Of a stretch of 44,285 nucleotides of DNA, positions 16,153-24,594 are shown in pieces. Each line of letters starts with the position of its first letter. Positions within the stretch are counted from its first letter, which is position 1. The translations under genes were made by a program, and so were the position numbers. A model generated the notes under the pieces. The model did no database searches. It was given only the letters and a program-made list of their open reading frames with translations, and had not been told where the DNA came from. Source of the DNA: Butyrivibrio sp. (GTDB lineage: Bacteria; Bacillota; Clostridia; Lachnospirales; Lachnospiraceae). The stretch spans positions 1 to 44,285 of the forward strand of contig JAILPB010000066.1 of the NCBI GenBank assembly GCA_024690485.1, in the 5' to 3' direction.

Positions 16153-17085
16153 ATGGCAAATATTAAAAAAACGGCAACAGAACTTATTGGTCACACACCT
16201 CTCCTTGAGGTTTCTAACTATTCTAAAAAGGAAAATGTGACTGACGCTCGCATCCTTGTAAAGCTTGAGTTATTCAATCCTGCAGGAAGCGTTAAGGACA
16301 GAGTTGCTCTTTCCATGATTGAAGATGCAGAAGCAAGGGGAGTTATCAAGGAAGGCGCAACAATCATCGAGCCCACATCCGGAAATACCGGTATCGGTCT
16401 TGCAAGTGTTGCAGCAGCAAAGGGTTACAAGGTTATCCTTACTCTTCCCGACACAATGAGCGTTGAGAGAAGAACACTTCTTAAGGCATACGGCGCTGAG
16501 CTTGTTTTAACAGAAGGTGCTAAGGGAATGAAGGGTGCTATCGCAAAGGCTGAAGAGATCCAGCAGAACACACCCGGTTCAGTAATCCTTGGTCAGTTTG
16601 TAAATCCTGCAAACTCTAAGGCACACAGAGAGACAACAGGTCCCGAAATCTGGGAAGATACAGACGGAAAAGTTGATATCTTCGTAGCAGGTGTTGGTAC
16701 CGGTGGTACAGTTACAGGTGTTGGCGAGTACTTAAAGTCTAAGAACCCTGATGTTAAGGTTGTAGCTGTAGAGCCTAAGGATTCACCCGTACTTTCAGGC
16801 GGAAATCCCGGACCTCACAAGCTTCAGGGAATCGGAGCAGGATTTGTTCCGGATGTTCTCAACACAGAAGTTTACGACGAGGTATTTACTGTAGCTAACG
16901 AAGATGCCTTCAGAGTAGGCGCTGAGATTGCTAAGACAGAGGGAGTTCTCGTGGGAATCACATCAGGTGCAGCTCTCTACGCAGCAACTGAGCTTGCTAA
17001 GAGACCTGAGAATGCAGGTAAGACAATCGTAGCTCTCCTTCCCGATTCAGGAGACAGATACCTTTCTACTGCATTATTCCAGTAA
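16153..17085 (+). CDS. cysK: Cysteine synthase A (O-acetylserine sulfhydrylase)
   Basis: 310 residues from ATG 16153, preferred over 16135 because GGAGGAGG stands 8 bases before it. It joins O-acetylserine and sulfide to give cysteine, with PLP as cofactor, in the cytoplasm. The PLP lysine is K48 in NPAGSVKDR; the substrate loop is PTSGNTGIG near 74-82; [10 protein letters not shown] binds the PLP phosphate. The C-terminal [12 protein letters not shown] is typical of CysK rather than cystathionine beta-synthase. A consensus promoter and a dyad operator candidate precede it. It appears to be a single-gene unit ended by the hairpin at 17137. The identification is secure. Confidence 0.95.
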   Translation: MANIKKTATELIGHTPLLEVSNYSKKENVTDARILVKLELFNPAGSVKDRVALSMIEDAEARGVIKEGATIIEPTSGNTGIGLASVAAAKGYKVILTLPDTMSVERRTLLKAYGAELVLTEGAKGMKGAIAKAEEIQQNTPGSVILGQFVNPANSKAHRETTGPEIWEDTDGKVDIFVAGVGTGGTVTGVGEYLKSKNPDVKVVAVEPKDSPVLSGGNPGPHKLQGIGAGFVPDVLNTEVYDEVFTVANEDAFRVGAEIAKTEGVLVGITSGAALYAATELAKRPENAGKTIVALLPDSGDRYLSTALFQ

Positions 17086-17136
17086 TTATTCATATATTTT
17101 TTAAAGAAAAAAATCGTAAATCTCCTACTACATAGT

Positions 17137-17169
17137 AAAAGCGTGGTGGTCAAAAACCATCACGCTTTT
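17137..17169. terminator. Bidirectional terminator between cysK and the clpX-like gene
   Basis: AAAAGCGTGGTGG (17137-17149) pairs with CCATCACGCTTTT (17157-17169) with a single G-T pair. Both ends carry A/T runs, so it can stop transcripts from either side of this convergent gene pair. Confidence 0.8.
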
Positions 17170-17191
17170 GTGTTATATATGTCGTATATAT

Positions 17192-18634
17192 TTACTCTTC
17201 TGCTGCTTTTGTGGGGATTGCTTTTGGCATTTCCTCACGTCTTATCTCGATCCTTGGGCCGCCGTTTCCGCGGATATAGTCTCCGGTTATTGTAACTCTT
17301 CCAATATTTTCATCCTTGGGGATCTCATACATAATATCCAACATGAATTCCTCGATGATTGCCCTCAGGGCTCTTGCTCCGGTATCCTTCTCCAGGGCCT
17401 TTTCAGCGATGGCTTCAAGAGCATCGTCGTCAAATTCAAGATCCACTTCGTCAAGTGCAAGTAGCTTCTGGTACTGCTTAAGGATTGCATTCTTAGGCTC
17501 CTTAAGGATCTGGACAAGCATCTCCTTGGATAGTCCCTTAAGCGCACAGATAATAGGAAGTCTTCCCAAAAACTCAGGGATCATGCCGAATTTCTTAAGA
17601 TCATCAACTGTTACCTTAGTAATAAGGTCAGGGTCTGAATCCCACTTATCCTTAAGGTCTGCATCAAAACCAATGGATGTCTGCTTATTTAGTCTCTGCT
17701 TTATGATCTCCACCATATCGGGGAATGCGCCTCCGCAGATAAAGAGGATATTTCTGGTATTAACTGTAGCAAGGGGAACCATAGCATTTTTGCTGCTTGC
17801 TCCCACGGGAACTTCAACGTCTGCACCCTCAAGGAGTTTCAGCATTCCCTGCTGAACAGACTCACCGCTTACGTCGCGGGAGGTTGTGTTCTTTTTCTTG
17901 GCTATCTTATCTATCTCATCAATGAAAATAATTCCCTGCTGTGCTCTCTCAATATCGTTGTCAGCTGCTGCAAGTAGCTTACTTACTACGCTCTCAATAT
18001 CATCACCGATATAACCTGCCTCTGTAAGAGATGTGGCATCGGTTATGGCAAGGGGCACATCAAGAAGTCTTGCAAGGGTTTTTACAAGATATGTCTTACC
18101 ACTACCTGTGGGACCAAGCATTAGAATATTGGACTTCTCGATCTCGATATCGTCCATAGTTCCTGTCTTTACACGCTTGTAGTGATTGTAAACCGCAACG
18201 GATATTATCTTTTTTGCCTGCTCCTGTCCGATGATATAGTCATCCAGCTTCTCCTTTATCTTGTGAGGAGCCGGAATGTTATCAATGTTGAACTCAGGCT
18301 TTATCTTGGTTTCTTCCTTTTTCTTCTTTATCTTCTGAGAATTGGGAATTCCATCGTTACCTGAAAATCCGGACATATCAACAAAGCCAATATTTGGCAT
18401 ACCGCTGTTTTTATTAAGTTCGTTCATCAGAGTAGGATTGTTCAAAAGATTCTGATAATCAAACTGGCTGACAGTGTCCATAGTCTTATGCATGCAATCA
18501 TCGCACACACAGATACCGTTAGGTAAATGGAACATCTTGCCAGCCTTACTTTCAGGACGTCTGCACATGAAGCAGACGTCCTCATATTCATTTTCTTTTT
18601 TTACATCATCTCTGTTATCGATATTATCACTCAT
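17192..18634 (-). CDS. ClpX-like AAA+ unfoldase with altered pore loop
   Basis: 480 residues, longer than usual ClpX (about 420) because of a 50-residue insert between the zinc domain and the AAA+ core. Zinc cysteines C21, C24, C44 and C47; Walker A GPTGSGKT at 174-181; Walker B IIFIDE at 235-240; pore-1 loop GYIG (207-210) instead of GYVG. The RKH pore-2 loop found in ClpX is replaced (VPVGASSKNAMVP, about 275-287). The ClpP-docking IGF is kept at 321-323. C-terminal IPEFLGRLP and TGARALR are present. It is therefore an unfoldase that could feed ClpP but may choose substrates differently. It begins 6 bases after the HtrA gene and shares its transcript; no clpP is near. It may be a second ClpX in the genome. 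Confidence 0.85.
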   Translation of the reverse strand: MSDNIDNRDDVKKENEYEDVCFMCRRPESKAGKMFHLPNGICVCDDCMHKTMDTVSQFDYQNLLNNPTLMNELNKNSGMPNIGFVDMSGFSGNDGIPNSQKIKKKKEETKIKPEFNIDNIPAPHKIKEKLDDYIIGQEQAKKIISVAVYNHYKRVKTGTMDDIEIEKSNILMLGPTGSGKTYLVKTLARLLDVPLAITDATSLTEAGYIGDDIESVVSKLLAAADNDIERAQQGIIFIDEIDKIAKKKNTTSRDVSGESVQQGMLKLLEGADVEVPVGASSKNAMVPLATVNTRNILFICGGAFPDMVEIIKQRLNKQTSIGFDADLKDKWDSDPDLITKVTVDDLKKFGMIPEFLGRLPIICALKGLSKEMLVQILKEPKNAILKQYQKLLALDEVDLEFDDDALEAIAEKALEKDTGARALRAIIEEFMLDIMYEIPKDENIGRVTITGDYIRGNGGPRIEIRREEMPKAIPTKAAEE

Positions 18635-18640
18635 ACAATA

Positions 18641-20335
18641 TTAGTTTCCGAAGTCAAAACCAAATCCGAAGTCATCGGGCAGAGTGTTTCCATCAGGGTT
18701 CATCTCCTGAGAGCCATCCTCTTCCCTGGGAAGCGCATCACTATTTGGCTGTCCATCGTACTTGTCACCTTCCGTATTATTAGAATCGCCTAATGTGGAA
18801 GAGTCACCAAGAGTGATCTGGATTTCCTGCTCAGCATAGCCGCCTTCAGCCTGTCTCATGATCTTAACATTTACAGTTGAGCCTTTTGCATAGTACTCAA
18901 GACGGTTCTTAAGATCTTCCATGGATGAGATCTCATAGCCTTCAAATTCTACTATGATATCGCCTTCCTTAAGGCCTGCTGCCTCTGCGCCGCCACCTGA
19001 TGTAACGTTTGCGATGTAAACACCCTGAGGGATTCCATACATCTGTGAAACATCTGATGTTACGCTAACACCTGAAATACCAAGATATCCTTTTTCTTCG
19101 TCTGAAACCTTAACCTTGGTTTCTTCCTGCATAAGCTTTTCAATTATGGGCTTTGCTATTGAAATAGGAATCGCATATCCCATACCTTCAACTGTTGATC
19201 CACCGATCTTGTTGGAGTTGATACCTATAACCTGACCTTTGATGTTAAGAAGAGCACCGCCTGAGTTACCGGGGTTGATCTCTGCATTGGTCTGAATGAA
19301 TGTACCTGTTGAGTCACTATCAACTTCAATTGTACGGTTTACTGCGCTTATAACACCTGTAGTAACTGACTGACCATAGCCAAGTGCATTACCTATAGCA
19401 ATAGCAGGTTCGCCTAATACAAGTGTATCTGAATCTCCTAAAGTTGCAATAGCAATTGCTGATTTTGTGCCAGGCTCAAGGTCTGCGAGCTGAACTGCGA
19501 TTACAGCAAGGTCCATCTCTGAATTTGTACCCTTAACCTCTGCTCCTGCCTTACTTTCATCTGCAAACTGTACTTCAAGAGTATCTGCTCCTTCAATAAC
19601 ATGGTGGTTAGTAGCAATAAGAAGCTCTGTCTCATTTGATCCAACAATAATTCCTGAGCCTGATGCTGTAAGCTGTTCTGAATACTGCTGTCCAAAGAAT
19701 GAAGCAGACTGAGTGTAGTTATTGTTAATAGAAACCATTGCGGGCATTGCTGCTGCAACTACTTTTGTCACATCTGTTACGACTGCTTCTGAAGGATCAA
19801 CTACCTGAGTCTGTGAGATACCTGCTTCATCATTTGAAAAATCTTCTGTCTGAGCCTGTGCTGCATCACCGTCATCAGTTATTTCTGCTGTTGTCTCCTC
19901 ATCTTCTGCGCTGTCAAGGTCTCCATCATCTTCATCAGCTTCCTGAATATCTTCTGTTCTGTCTCCGCTTGAAGCTACCATATTGGTGTTATTAAGGATT
20001 CTTGTGAAGCTGTAATAAGCACCGCCAAGACCAAGTGAGATTACAAGTATAATTGCTACAGCGATCGCTGCCTTCTTACCTGCGCTTGTCTTCTTGGGTA
20101 CGTTGTTCATTCCGGGGCCAACAGGCTGTTGGTAGTTACCATACTGATATGTGCCATATCCGCCGGGATTTGAGCCTGCGTAGTTGCCCTGATTATTATA
20201 TCCAGCGTAATTATTGTTGTAGTTTGAGTAATTGCCGCTGTTGTTATAGCTGGTATAATTTCCGCTTTCGTAAGTATTATTTTGGTGCTCGTTCGTTGTT
20301 TGATTGGTTAATTCGTCATTCTCGTTCTCATACAT
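18641..20335 (-). CDS. htrA: HtrA/DegP-type membrane-anchored serine protease
   Basis: 564 residues. Residues 1-85 are an Asn/Tyr/Gly-rich cytoplasmic tail, followed by one membrane helix (about 88-112), an acidic linker, a trypsin-like protease domain and a PDZ domain (about 405-505). The catalytic triad is H245 (TNHHVIEG), D275 (SEMDLAVI) and S358 (GNSGG). The PDZ carbohydrate-loop motif YLGI is present, with a Gly/Asp-rich tail after it. The topology places protease and PDZ outside the cell, where they degrade misfolded exported proteins. AGAGG-like sequence precedes ATG 20335. The clpX-like gene follows at once, linking outside and inside protein quality control in one operon. Confidence 0.92.
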   Translation of the reverse strand: MYENENDELTNQTTNEHQNNTYESGNYTSYNNSGNYSNYNNNYAGYNNQGNYAGSNPGGYGTYQYGNYQQPVGPGMNNVPKKTSAGKKAAIAVAIILVISLGLGGAYYSFTRILNNTNMVASSGDRTEDIQEADEDDGDLDSAEDEETTAEITDDGDAAQAQTEDFSNDEAGISQTQVVDPSEAVVTDVTKVVAAAMPAMVSINNNYTQSASFFGQQYSEQLTASGSGIIVGSNETELLIATNHHVIEGADTLEVQFADESKAGAEVKGTNSEMDLAVIAVQLADLEPGTKSAIAIATLGDSDTLVLGEPAIAIGNALGYGQSVTTGVISAVNRTIEVDSDSTGTFIQTNAEINPGNSGGALLNIKGQVIGINSNKIGGSTVEGMGYAIPISIAKPIIEKLMQEETKVKVSDEEKGYLGISGVSVTSDVSQMYGIPQGVYIANVTSGGGAEAAGLKEGDIIVEFEGYEISSMEDLKNRLEYYAKGSTVNVKIMRQAEGGYAEQEIQITLGDSSTLGDSNNTEGDKYDGQPNSDALPREEDGSQEMNPDGNTLPDDFGFGFDFGN

Positions 20336-20457
20336 TGAACATTACCTCTTTTCCTATGAGATTTACTTTGTTTATGGTACCTAGTATAGTTTGGTTTTGT
20401 GACGAAATTGTGATAAAAGTATTATAAAAATATTTCTCTAAACTAAATTGAGCCTTA

Positions 20458-20479
20458 ATTGATTTTAGCTAAAATCAAT
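20458..20479. other. Perfect 22-bp palindrome over the 3' end of the 88-residue gene
   Basis: ATTGATTTTAG is followed directly by its exact complement CTAAAATCAAT, with no loop. It covers the stop codon region of the small gene at 20475. It could be a regulator site for the divergent-looking htrA upstream region or a folded 3' end; no T run follows. Confidence 0.45.
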
Positions 20480-20741
20480 CCTCTTCAATGACCTGAATCT
20501 CCATGTAATCAAAGGGGATTTCTTCTATAAAAGCATCCTGGGTAAACCTGCATTTATTATGTACCTGAAAATCGTGAACGGTGGATTTAAGCCAGATGGG
20601 TTTTCCAAGATCCAGCTCGTAGCATCCTTTTTCAATTGCATTCATAACCTTGTGGGTTCTGGTATCTGCAGTATCATCCTCAACAACCATGTCTTTAATA
20701 AGGTGGTTATCTGAGATAAGGCGTATCCAAAGTCTAAACAT
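20475..20741 (-). CDS. Small conserved hypothetical protein
   Basis: 88 residues, AAGGAG 4 bases before the ATG at 20741. It is soluble and acidic, with no signal peptide or membrane span. Strands and short helices with a WIRLISDNHLIKD start and an IPFDYMEIQVIEED end suggest a small alpha/beta protein, but I do not recognise a family. The gene lies directly behind the terminator of galE, and its ribosome site begins just after the T run, so it may be expressed by read-through. Its 3' end lies in a perfect palindrome. Confidence 0.65.
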   Translation of the reverse strand: MFRLWIRLISDNHLIKDMVVEDDTADTRTHKVMNAIEKGCYELDLGKPIWLKSTVHDFQVHNKCRFTQDAFIEEIPFDYMEIQVIEED

Positions 20742-20757
20742 AGTGCTCCTTTTGCTG

Positions 20758-20781
20758 AAAAAAGCGGCCCTTTCGGACCGC
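20758..20781 (-). terminator. Terminator after galE
   Basis: On the minus strand GCGGTCC-GAAA-GGGCCGC forms a 7-bp stem with one G-T pair and a GAAA loop, followed by TTTTTT. It stands between galE and the small gene at 20741 and probably lowers expression of the latter. Confidence 0.85.
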
Positions 20782-20797
20782 TTTAGTATTAGTTATA

Positions 20798-21814
20798 TCA
20801 ATCCTCGTAACCGTTAGGATTCTGGCTCTGCCATCTCCAGGAATCTTCGCACATCTCGCGAATTCCGTAGGCTGCCTTCCATCCAAGCTCTTTCTCTGCT
20901 TTATCAGCACTTGAGTAGCATGTTGCGATATCACCTGCTCTTCTGGGCTGGATCTCATAAGGGATCTTGATGCCGTTTGCTTCTTCGAAGTTTTTAACGA
21001 TATCAAGAACACTGTAACCAACGCCTGTTCCTAAGTTGTAGATTGAAAGACCGCTACCGGGCTCAAGCTTCTTAAGAGCCTTAACGTGGCCGTTTGCAAG
21101 GTCCACAACGTGAATATAATCTCTTACGCCTGTGCCGTCATGTGTATCGTAGTCGTTACCGAATACGTTGAGCTTAGGAAGTCTTCCTACAGCGACCTGT
21201 GTGATATAAGGCATAAGGTTGTTAGGAATTCCGTTGGGGTTCTCGCCGATTGTTCCACTCTTGTGTGCTCCGATAGGATTGAAGTAACGAAGAAGTACTA
21301 CGTTCCATTCCTTATCTGCAAACTGAATGTCTGTAAGAACCTGCTCAAGCATGGACTTTGTCCATCCGTAAGGGTTTGTGCACTGTCCCTTAGGGCACTC
21401 CTCTGTGATCGGGATAAATGCAGGATTACCGTAAACAGTTGCTGAAGATGAGAAAATGATGTTCTTGCAGTTATGCTTTCTCATTACATCAACAAGTGTG
21501 AGGGTTCCTGTGATGTTGTTATCATAGTATTCCCAAGGCTTCTCAACAGATTCGCCTACAGCCTTAAGTCCTGCAAAGTGGATAACTGAATCGATCTTTT
21601 CCTTAGTAAAAATCTCTTCAAGTTCCTGTCTATTACGGATATCAGCCTTGTAGAAAGGCACTTTTTTACCTGTTATAGCTTCTACTCTTGCAAGTACTTT
21701 TTCATTTGCATTTGAGAGGTTATCCATTACAACAACGTCATAACCTGCATTCTGAAGTTCTACTACTGTGTGGCTTCCGATGTAGCCTGCGCCACCTGTT
21801 ACTAATATAGCCAT
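20798..21814 (-). CDS. galE: UDP-glucose 4-epimerase
   Basis: 338 residues, the normal GalE length. NAD-binding GGAGYIGSH at 7-15, SSSATVYG at 122-129, and the catalytic pair Y149 and K153 (YGWTK) identify an extended SDR epimerase. Further GalE blocks are [19 protein letters not shown] and [23 protein letters not shown]. It interconverts UDP-glucose and UDP-galactose, and often the N-acetyl forms; sequence alone does not fix which. It follows the UDP-sugar pyrophosphorylase by 36 bases with GGGAGG before the ATG, so the pair supplies activated hexoses for cell-surface glycans or sugar salvage. Confidence 0.95.
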   Translation of the reverse strand: MAILVTGGAGYIGSHTVVELQNAGYDVVVMDNLSNANEKVLARVEAITGKKVPFYKADIRNRQELEEIFTKEKIDSVIHFAGLKAVGESVEKPWEYYDNNITGTLTLVDVMRKHNCKNIIFSSSATVYGNPAFIPITEECPKGQCTNPYGWTKSMLEQVLTDIQFADKEWNVVLLRYFNPIGAHKSGTIGENPNGIPNNLMPYITQVAVGRLPKLNVFGNDYDTHDGTGVRDYIHVVDLANGHVKALKKLEPGSGLSIYNLGTGVGYSVLDIVKNFEEANGIKIPYEIQPRRAGDIATCYSSADKAEKELGWKAAYGIREMCEDSWRWQSQNPNGYED

Positions 21815-21850
21815 TCTAATACCTCCCGCTAAAACTTTTATGTCGTTATA

Positions 21851-23077
21851 TCAGAGTTCGATACCGTTCTTCTTGCAAAGCTCTCTTGCTGACTCTACTG
21901 AATCAACTCCTGTCTTGTTCTTGATAGGAGCAAACTCATACTCACGAACAACTTCGTAAGGAAGGCAGCTGTCAAGCTCGTGGATCATATCAAGTACGAG
22001 CTGCTCAAACTTGCATCCGTTAGGCTTCTCAGGCTTGATAAGTTCGCCGTTTTCATTCATATAAGGAATCTTCTTCTCAACAACGTGGAGAGGAAGCTCG
22101 TTCTTGGCAATTCTCTCAAGAGCAGGCTCATTGAAGAGGTAGTTAAGGATAACACCGTAGTTGTATGCAGGATCTCCTGCCTCATCCTTAGCATCCATCA
22201 TCTCCTGAGTAAGCTCATAGTACTCAACGATTGAAGGCTTTCCATCCTCAAGGCACATAACACCAACGCCTTCGTTAGGAGCGTTCTTCTTAACAACCTT
22301 TGCTCCAACCTCAGCGCCCTTAGCTATAGTAGCACCTACAAAGCAGGGATCGCAGATTCTCTGAAGTACGTTATCAACTGCGAAGATGTTGATCCACTCG
22401 ATGCCCTCAGCGTGAAGAGTCTCATCAAGACCTGCCTTTAACATAGAAGAAAACCATCCTGCATTTCCGTTAGGAGATGTTGAGATACGGCCCTTCTCTT
22501 CCATATAAACCTTACCTTCGTAATCTGATGCGGGAGCCATGTCCTGCTTGAAGAAGGTAACCTTGTCAGCCTTGTAACCAAAGAAGTTCTTCTCTGTAAG
22601 GAACTTAACTGTCTTCTCGTGGTTCTTCTCACTTGTCATGATGAAGAGGTGAATCCATGAACCTGTAGCATTAACTACGTCCATGAGGTTCTCAATAATT
22701 CTCTGGAAAATGAATACTTCCTTGGTAAGACCGATGTTGTACATTCCCTTAGGATCGTCTGAACCAAGTCTTGTTCCCATACCACCTGCAAGGAGGCAGG
22801 CAGCTACTTTACCCTGCTTAATTGCTTCTGTACCGATCTTGGTATACTCTTCCTTGTTAGCCTCGATCTCGGGAAGCTGCATGCAGGCAAGGGGCTCAAA
22901 CACGCCTCTCTCAGAACCCTTACCAAGGTTCTTAGCATTCTTAAGCACGTCAAAATCTGTCTCGTCTATCTGCTGCAGGAGTGCCTTCTGCTCAGCTTCA
23001 GAAAGCTCCTCATAATATTTCAGGACGTGTGTCTGTCCAAATTTCTCAAGTTTACTTTTTGCTTCTTCCAATGTCAT
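21851..23077 (-). CDS. Eukaryotic-type UDP-sugar pyrophosphorylase (UDPGP family)
   Basis: 408 residues from ATG 23077, chosen over the in-frame start at 23116 because GAAGGAG precedes it. It belongs to the UDPGP/UAP family rather than to bacterial GalU: the nucleotide loop LAGGMGTRLGSDDPKGMYNIGL (given here only as a motif) and the segments FIMTSEKNHEKT, QDMAPA and SPNGNAGWF are those of UDP-GlcNAc pyrophosphorylases. It joins UTP and a hexose-1-phosphate to give UDP-sugar and pyrophosphate. The closest look is GlcNAc/GalNAc-1-phosphate, but glucose-1-phosphate is possible. It forms an operon with galE. An N-acetylhexosamine kinase gene at 29071 could provide its substrate. Confidence 0.85.
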   Translation of the reverse strand: MTLEEAKSKLEKFGQTHVLKYYEELSEAEQKALLQQIDETDFDVLKNAKNLGKGSERGVFEPLACMQLPEIEANKEEYTKIGTEAIKQGKVAACLLAGGMGTRLGSDDPKGMYNIGLTKEVFIFQRIIENLMDVVNATGSWIHLFIMTSEKNHEKTVKFLTEKNFFGYKADKVTFFKQDMAPASDYEGKVYMEEKGRISTSPNGNAGWFSSMLKAGLDETLHAEGIEWINIFAVDNVLQRICDPCFVGATIAKGAEVGAKVVKKNAPNEGVGVMCLEDGKPSIVEYYELTQEMMDAKDEAGDPAYNYGVILNYLFNEPALERIAKNELPLHVVEKKIPYMNENGELIKPEKPNGCKFEQLVLDMIHELDSCLPYEVVREYEFAPIKNKTGVDSVESARELCKKNGIEL

Positions 23078-23166
23078 ATCTTTTTCTCCTTCTTGCCTAT
23101 GGATCCCCCAATCCAAGGCTCCTTTTTGTGTATGAATCGATTATCGACTCGCCCACCTTTAAAACC

Positions 23167-23194
23167 TATTATATGATATCTCACACATATGACA
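23167..23194 (-). promoter_or_regulatory. Promoter of the pyrophosphorylase-galE operon
   Basis: On the minus strand TTGTCA (23189-23194), 16 bases and TATAAT (23167-23172) lie about 90 bases before the start at 23077. Both hexamers are close to consensus. Confidence 0.55.
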
Positions 23195-23202
23195 AAAACA
23201 AG

Positions 23203-23240
23203 AGAAAAACAGACCGCTTCGTGTATTCGGAAACGGTCTG
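23203..23240 (-). terminator. Terminator after the Fn3 protein gene at 23281
   Basis: ACAGACCG (23208-23215) pairs with CGGTCTGT (23233-23240). On the minus strand the stem is followed by TTTTTCTC. It lies between the stop at 23281 and the promoter of the next operon. Confidence 0.7.
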
Positions 23241-23280
23241 TTCTAATTTAGTTTACATGTTTTATTAGAAAAATGCGCTA

Positions 23281-24486
23281 TTATCTTGTTTTAACAACCT
23301 TGATGCTCTTTGTTTTACTCCAGCCTGAGTAAACTTTTCCGGAGACTGTTTTTCTATATGCCCTTACATGTACATAGTACTTTTTTCCGGGAGTGAGCTT
23401 TTTAATTTCTTTTGAAGTCTTTTTCTTGTTTACGGATACCTTTTTGGTATTGACCTTAAAATCCTTATCTGTGCTGTATTGGATTTCAAATCCGTTTATG
23501 GTTTTAAGGGCTTTTTTATTCCATTTCTTCCAGCTTGCAGTGATGGTTTTGTCACCCTTTTCAGGTTTTTTTATAGAAGGAACTTTCATTGAATAATCGA
23601 TGACTTCGCCGTTTACCACGATTCCTGCCGCGTTTACCTGAGCAGGTGTATAAGCTCCCCCTCCTGCTGCCGGATTTTGCTGGGGTGCTAAGTCAGGGAG
23701 CATAAAGATTACTGTGCTGTAGAAGCTACCTGTTGATCCACTTGCAAGGTACTGTCCTGCTTCTGAAGCGCTGCAGTAGATTTCAACTGTTCCCCCCACG
23801 TCGCAAGTATTGAACCTTGTGAAATTGCCTGTTGTTACGCCGTTCGATGTGCTGTATTCAAGGGCAACATCGTATTTTCCGCTTTTATTGATGTCCAGAA
23901 TATATTTTCCACCTGAGGAAGCTACGTTTATTCTCTTTAGCTCTTTGTTTGCAGATATATTGGTGTAAACAGGGTCAAAATCATCAGCTGATATGCTGTT
24001 ATTTCCCTGGTTTAAGTCCACAAAATATGTGCCGGCGTCCGTAGGTTCATCTATGAATTGAATATAGGGAGACCAGAAATTGCTGGTATAAGATCCTTTT
24101 ACGCAGCTTATTAACACTCTGACCTCAGATGCACTTTGCATGGGATAGGTTGAATAGTTGTTTGCAGAAGTTAAAGTACCTTTTCCAATGGCTTTTCCTC
24201 CGGCATAGTATTCGCAAAAGAAGCTGGTCTCACTCATGAGATGTCCGTTGAATTCAGCAGAAATCTCGCCCTTGAGCTTATTGATATCAATAGCTACAGG
24301 GCTTCCCTTTACGAGCTTTCCATCCTTCAGGCGAAGGACGTAGTCCAGTACCTTAGTATAGTTATTATAGGTTGTGGTGCCTGCTGCCCCTACCTGGCCG
24401 CCCGGAATATACAGACTTCCGATTATCAGCAGAAGTGCCAGTGCTATGGTGCCAATTGATCTTGCCGGATTATTACGTATTCTCAT
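23281..24486 (-). CDS. Secreted protein with C-terminal Fn3-like module (paralogue A)
   Basis: 401 residues from ATG 24486, chosen because AGGGGG precedes it; an upstream ATG at 24519 lacks a ribosome site. A long signal peptide (about residues 1-35, ending near GQVGAAG) is followed by an unrecognised beta-rich region. The central segment (about 160-270) carries a Cys pair spaced by about ten residues (NTCDVGG, then YCSASE) and is recognisably related to the protein at 25695. The last 85 residues are the lysine-rich Fn3-like module (FEIQYSTDK, YYVHVRAY, SGWSKTK). No sortase motif. Exported; role unknown. A GCCGAT box upstream may be a sigma-D-like promoter. Confidence 0.78.
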   Translation of the reverse strand: MRIRNNPARSIGTIALALLLIIGSLYIPGGQVGAAGTTTYNNYTKVLDYVLRLKDGKLVKGSPVAIDINKLKGEISAEFNGHLMSETSFFCEYYAGGKAIGKGTLTSANNYSTYPMQSASEVRVLISCVKGSYTSNFWSPYIQFIDEPTDAGTYFVDLNQGNNSISADDFDPVYTNISANKELKRINVASSGGKYILDINKSGKYDVALEYSTSNGVTTGNFTRFNTCDVGGTVEIYCSASEAGQYLASGSTGSFYSTVIFMLPDLAPQQNPAAGGGAYTPAQVNAAGIVVNGEVIDYSMKVPSIKKPEKGDKTITASWKKWNKKALKTINGFEIQYSTDKDFKVNTKKVSVNKKKTSKEIKKLTPGKKYYVHVRAYRKTVSGKVYSGWSKTKSIKVVKTR

Positions 24487-24550
24487 GTTTCCCCCTTGTG
24501 TCCACCGCTTCTTTTTCATTCCAGTTATAAAGATAAAGTTTTGCGCACAA

Positions 24551-24585
24551 AACCCTCATATATATAATCGGCAGATTTTGGGGTT
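24551..24585 (-). promoter_or_regulatory. GCCGAT promoter-like box upstream of paralogue A
   Basis: On the minus strand AAAATCTGCCGATTATATATATGAG (read as two adjoining halves) lies 81 bases before the ATG at 24486; GCCGAT is at 24567-24572. Nearly the same block precedes paralogue B. GCCGATAT is the -10 of flagellar-type sigma D/28 promoters, but the TAAA -35 is weak here. Confidence 0.45.
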
Positions 24586-24594
24586 TTCATCATA

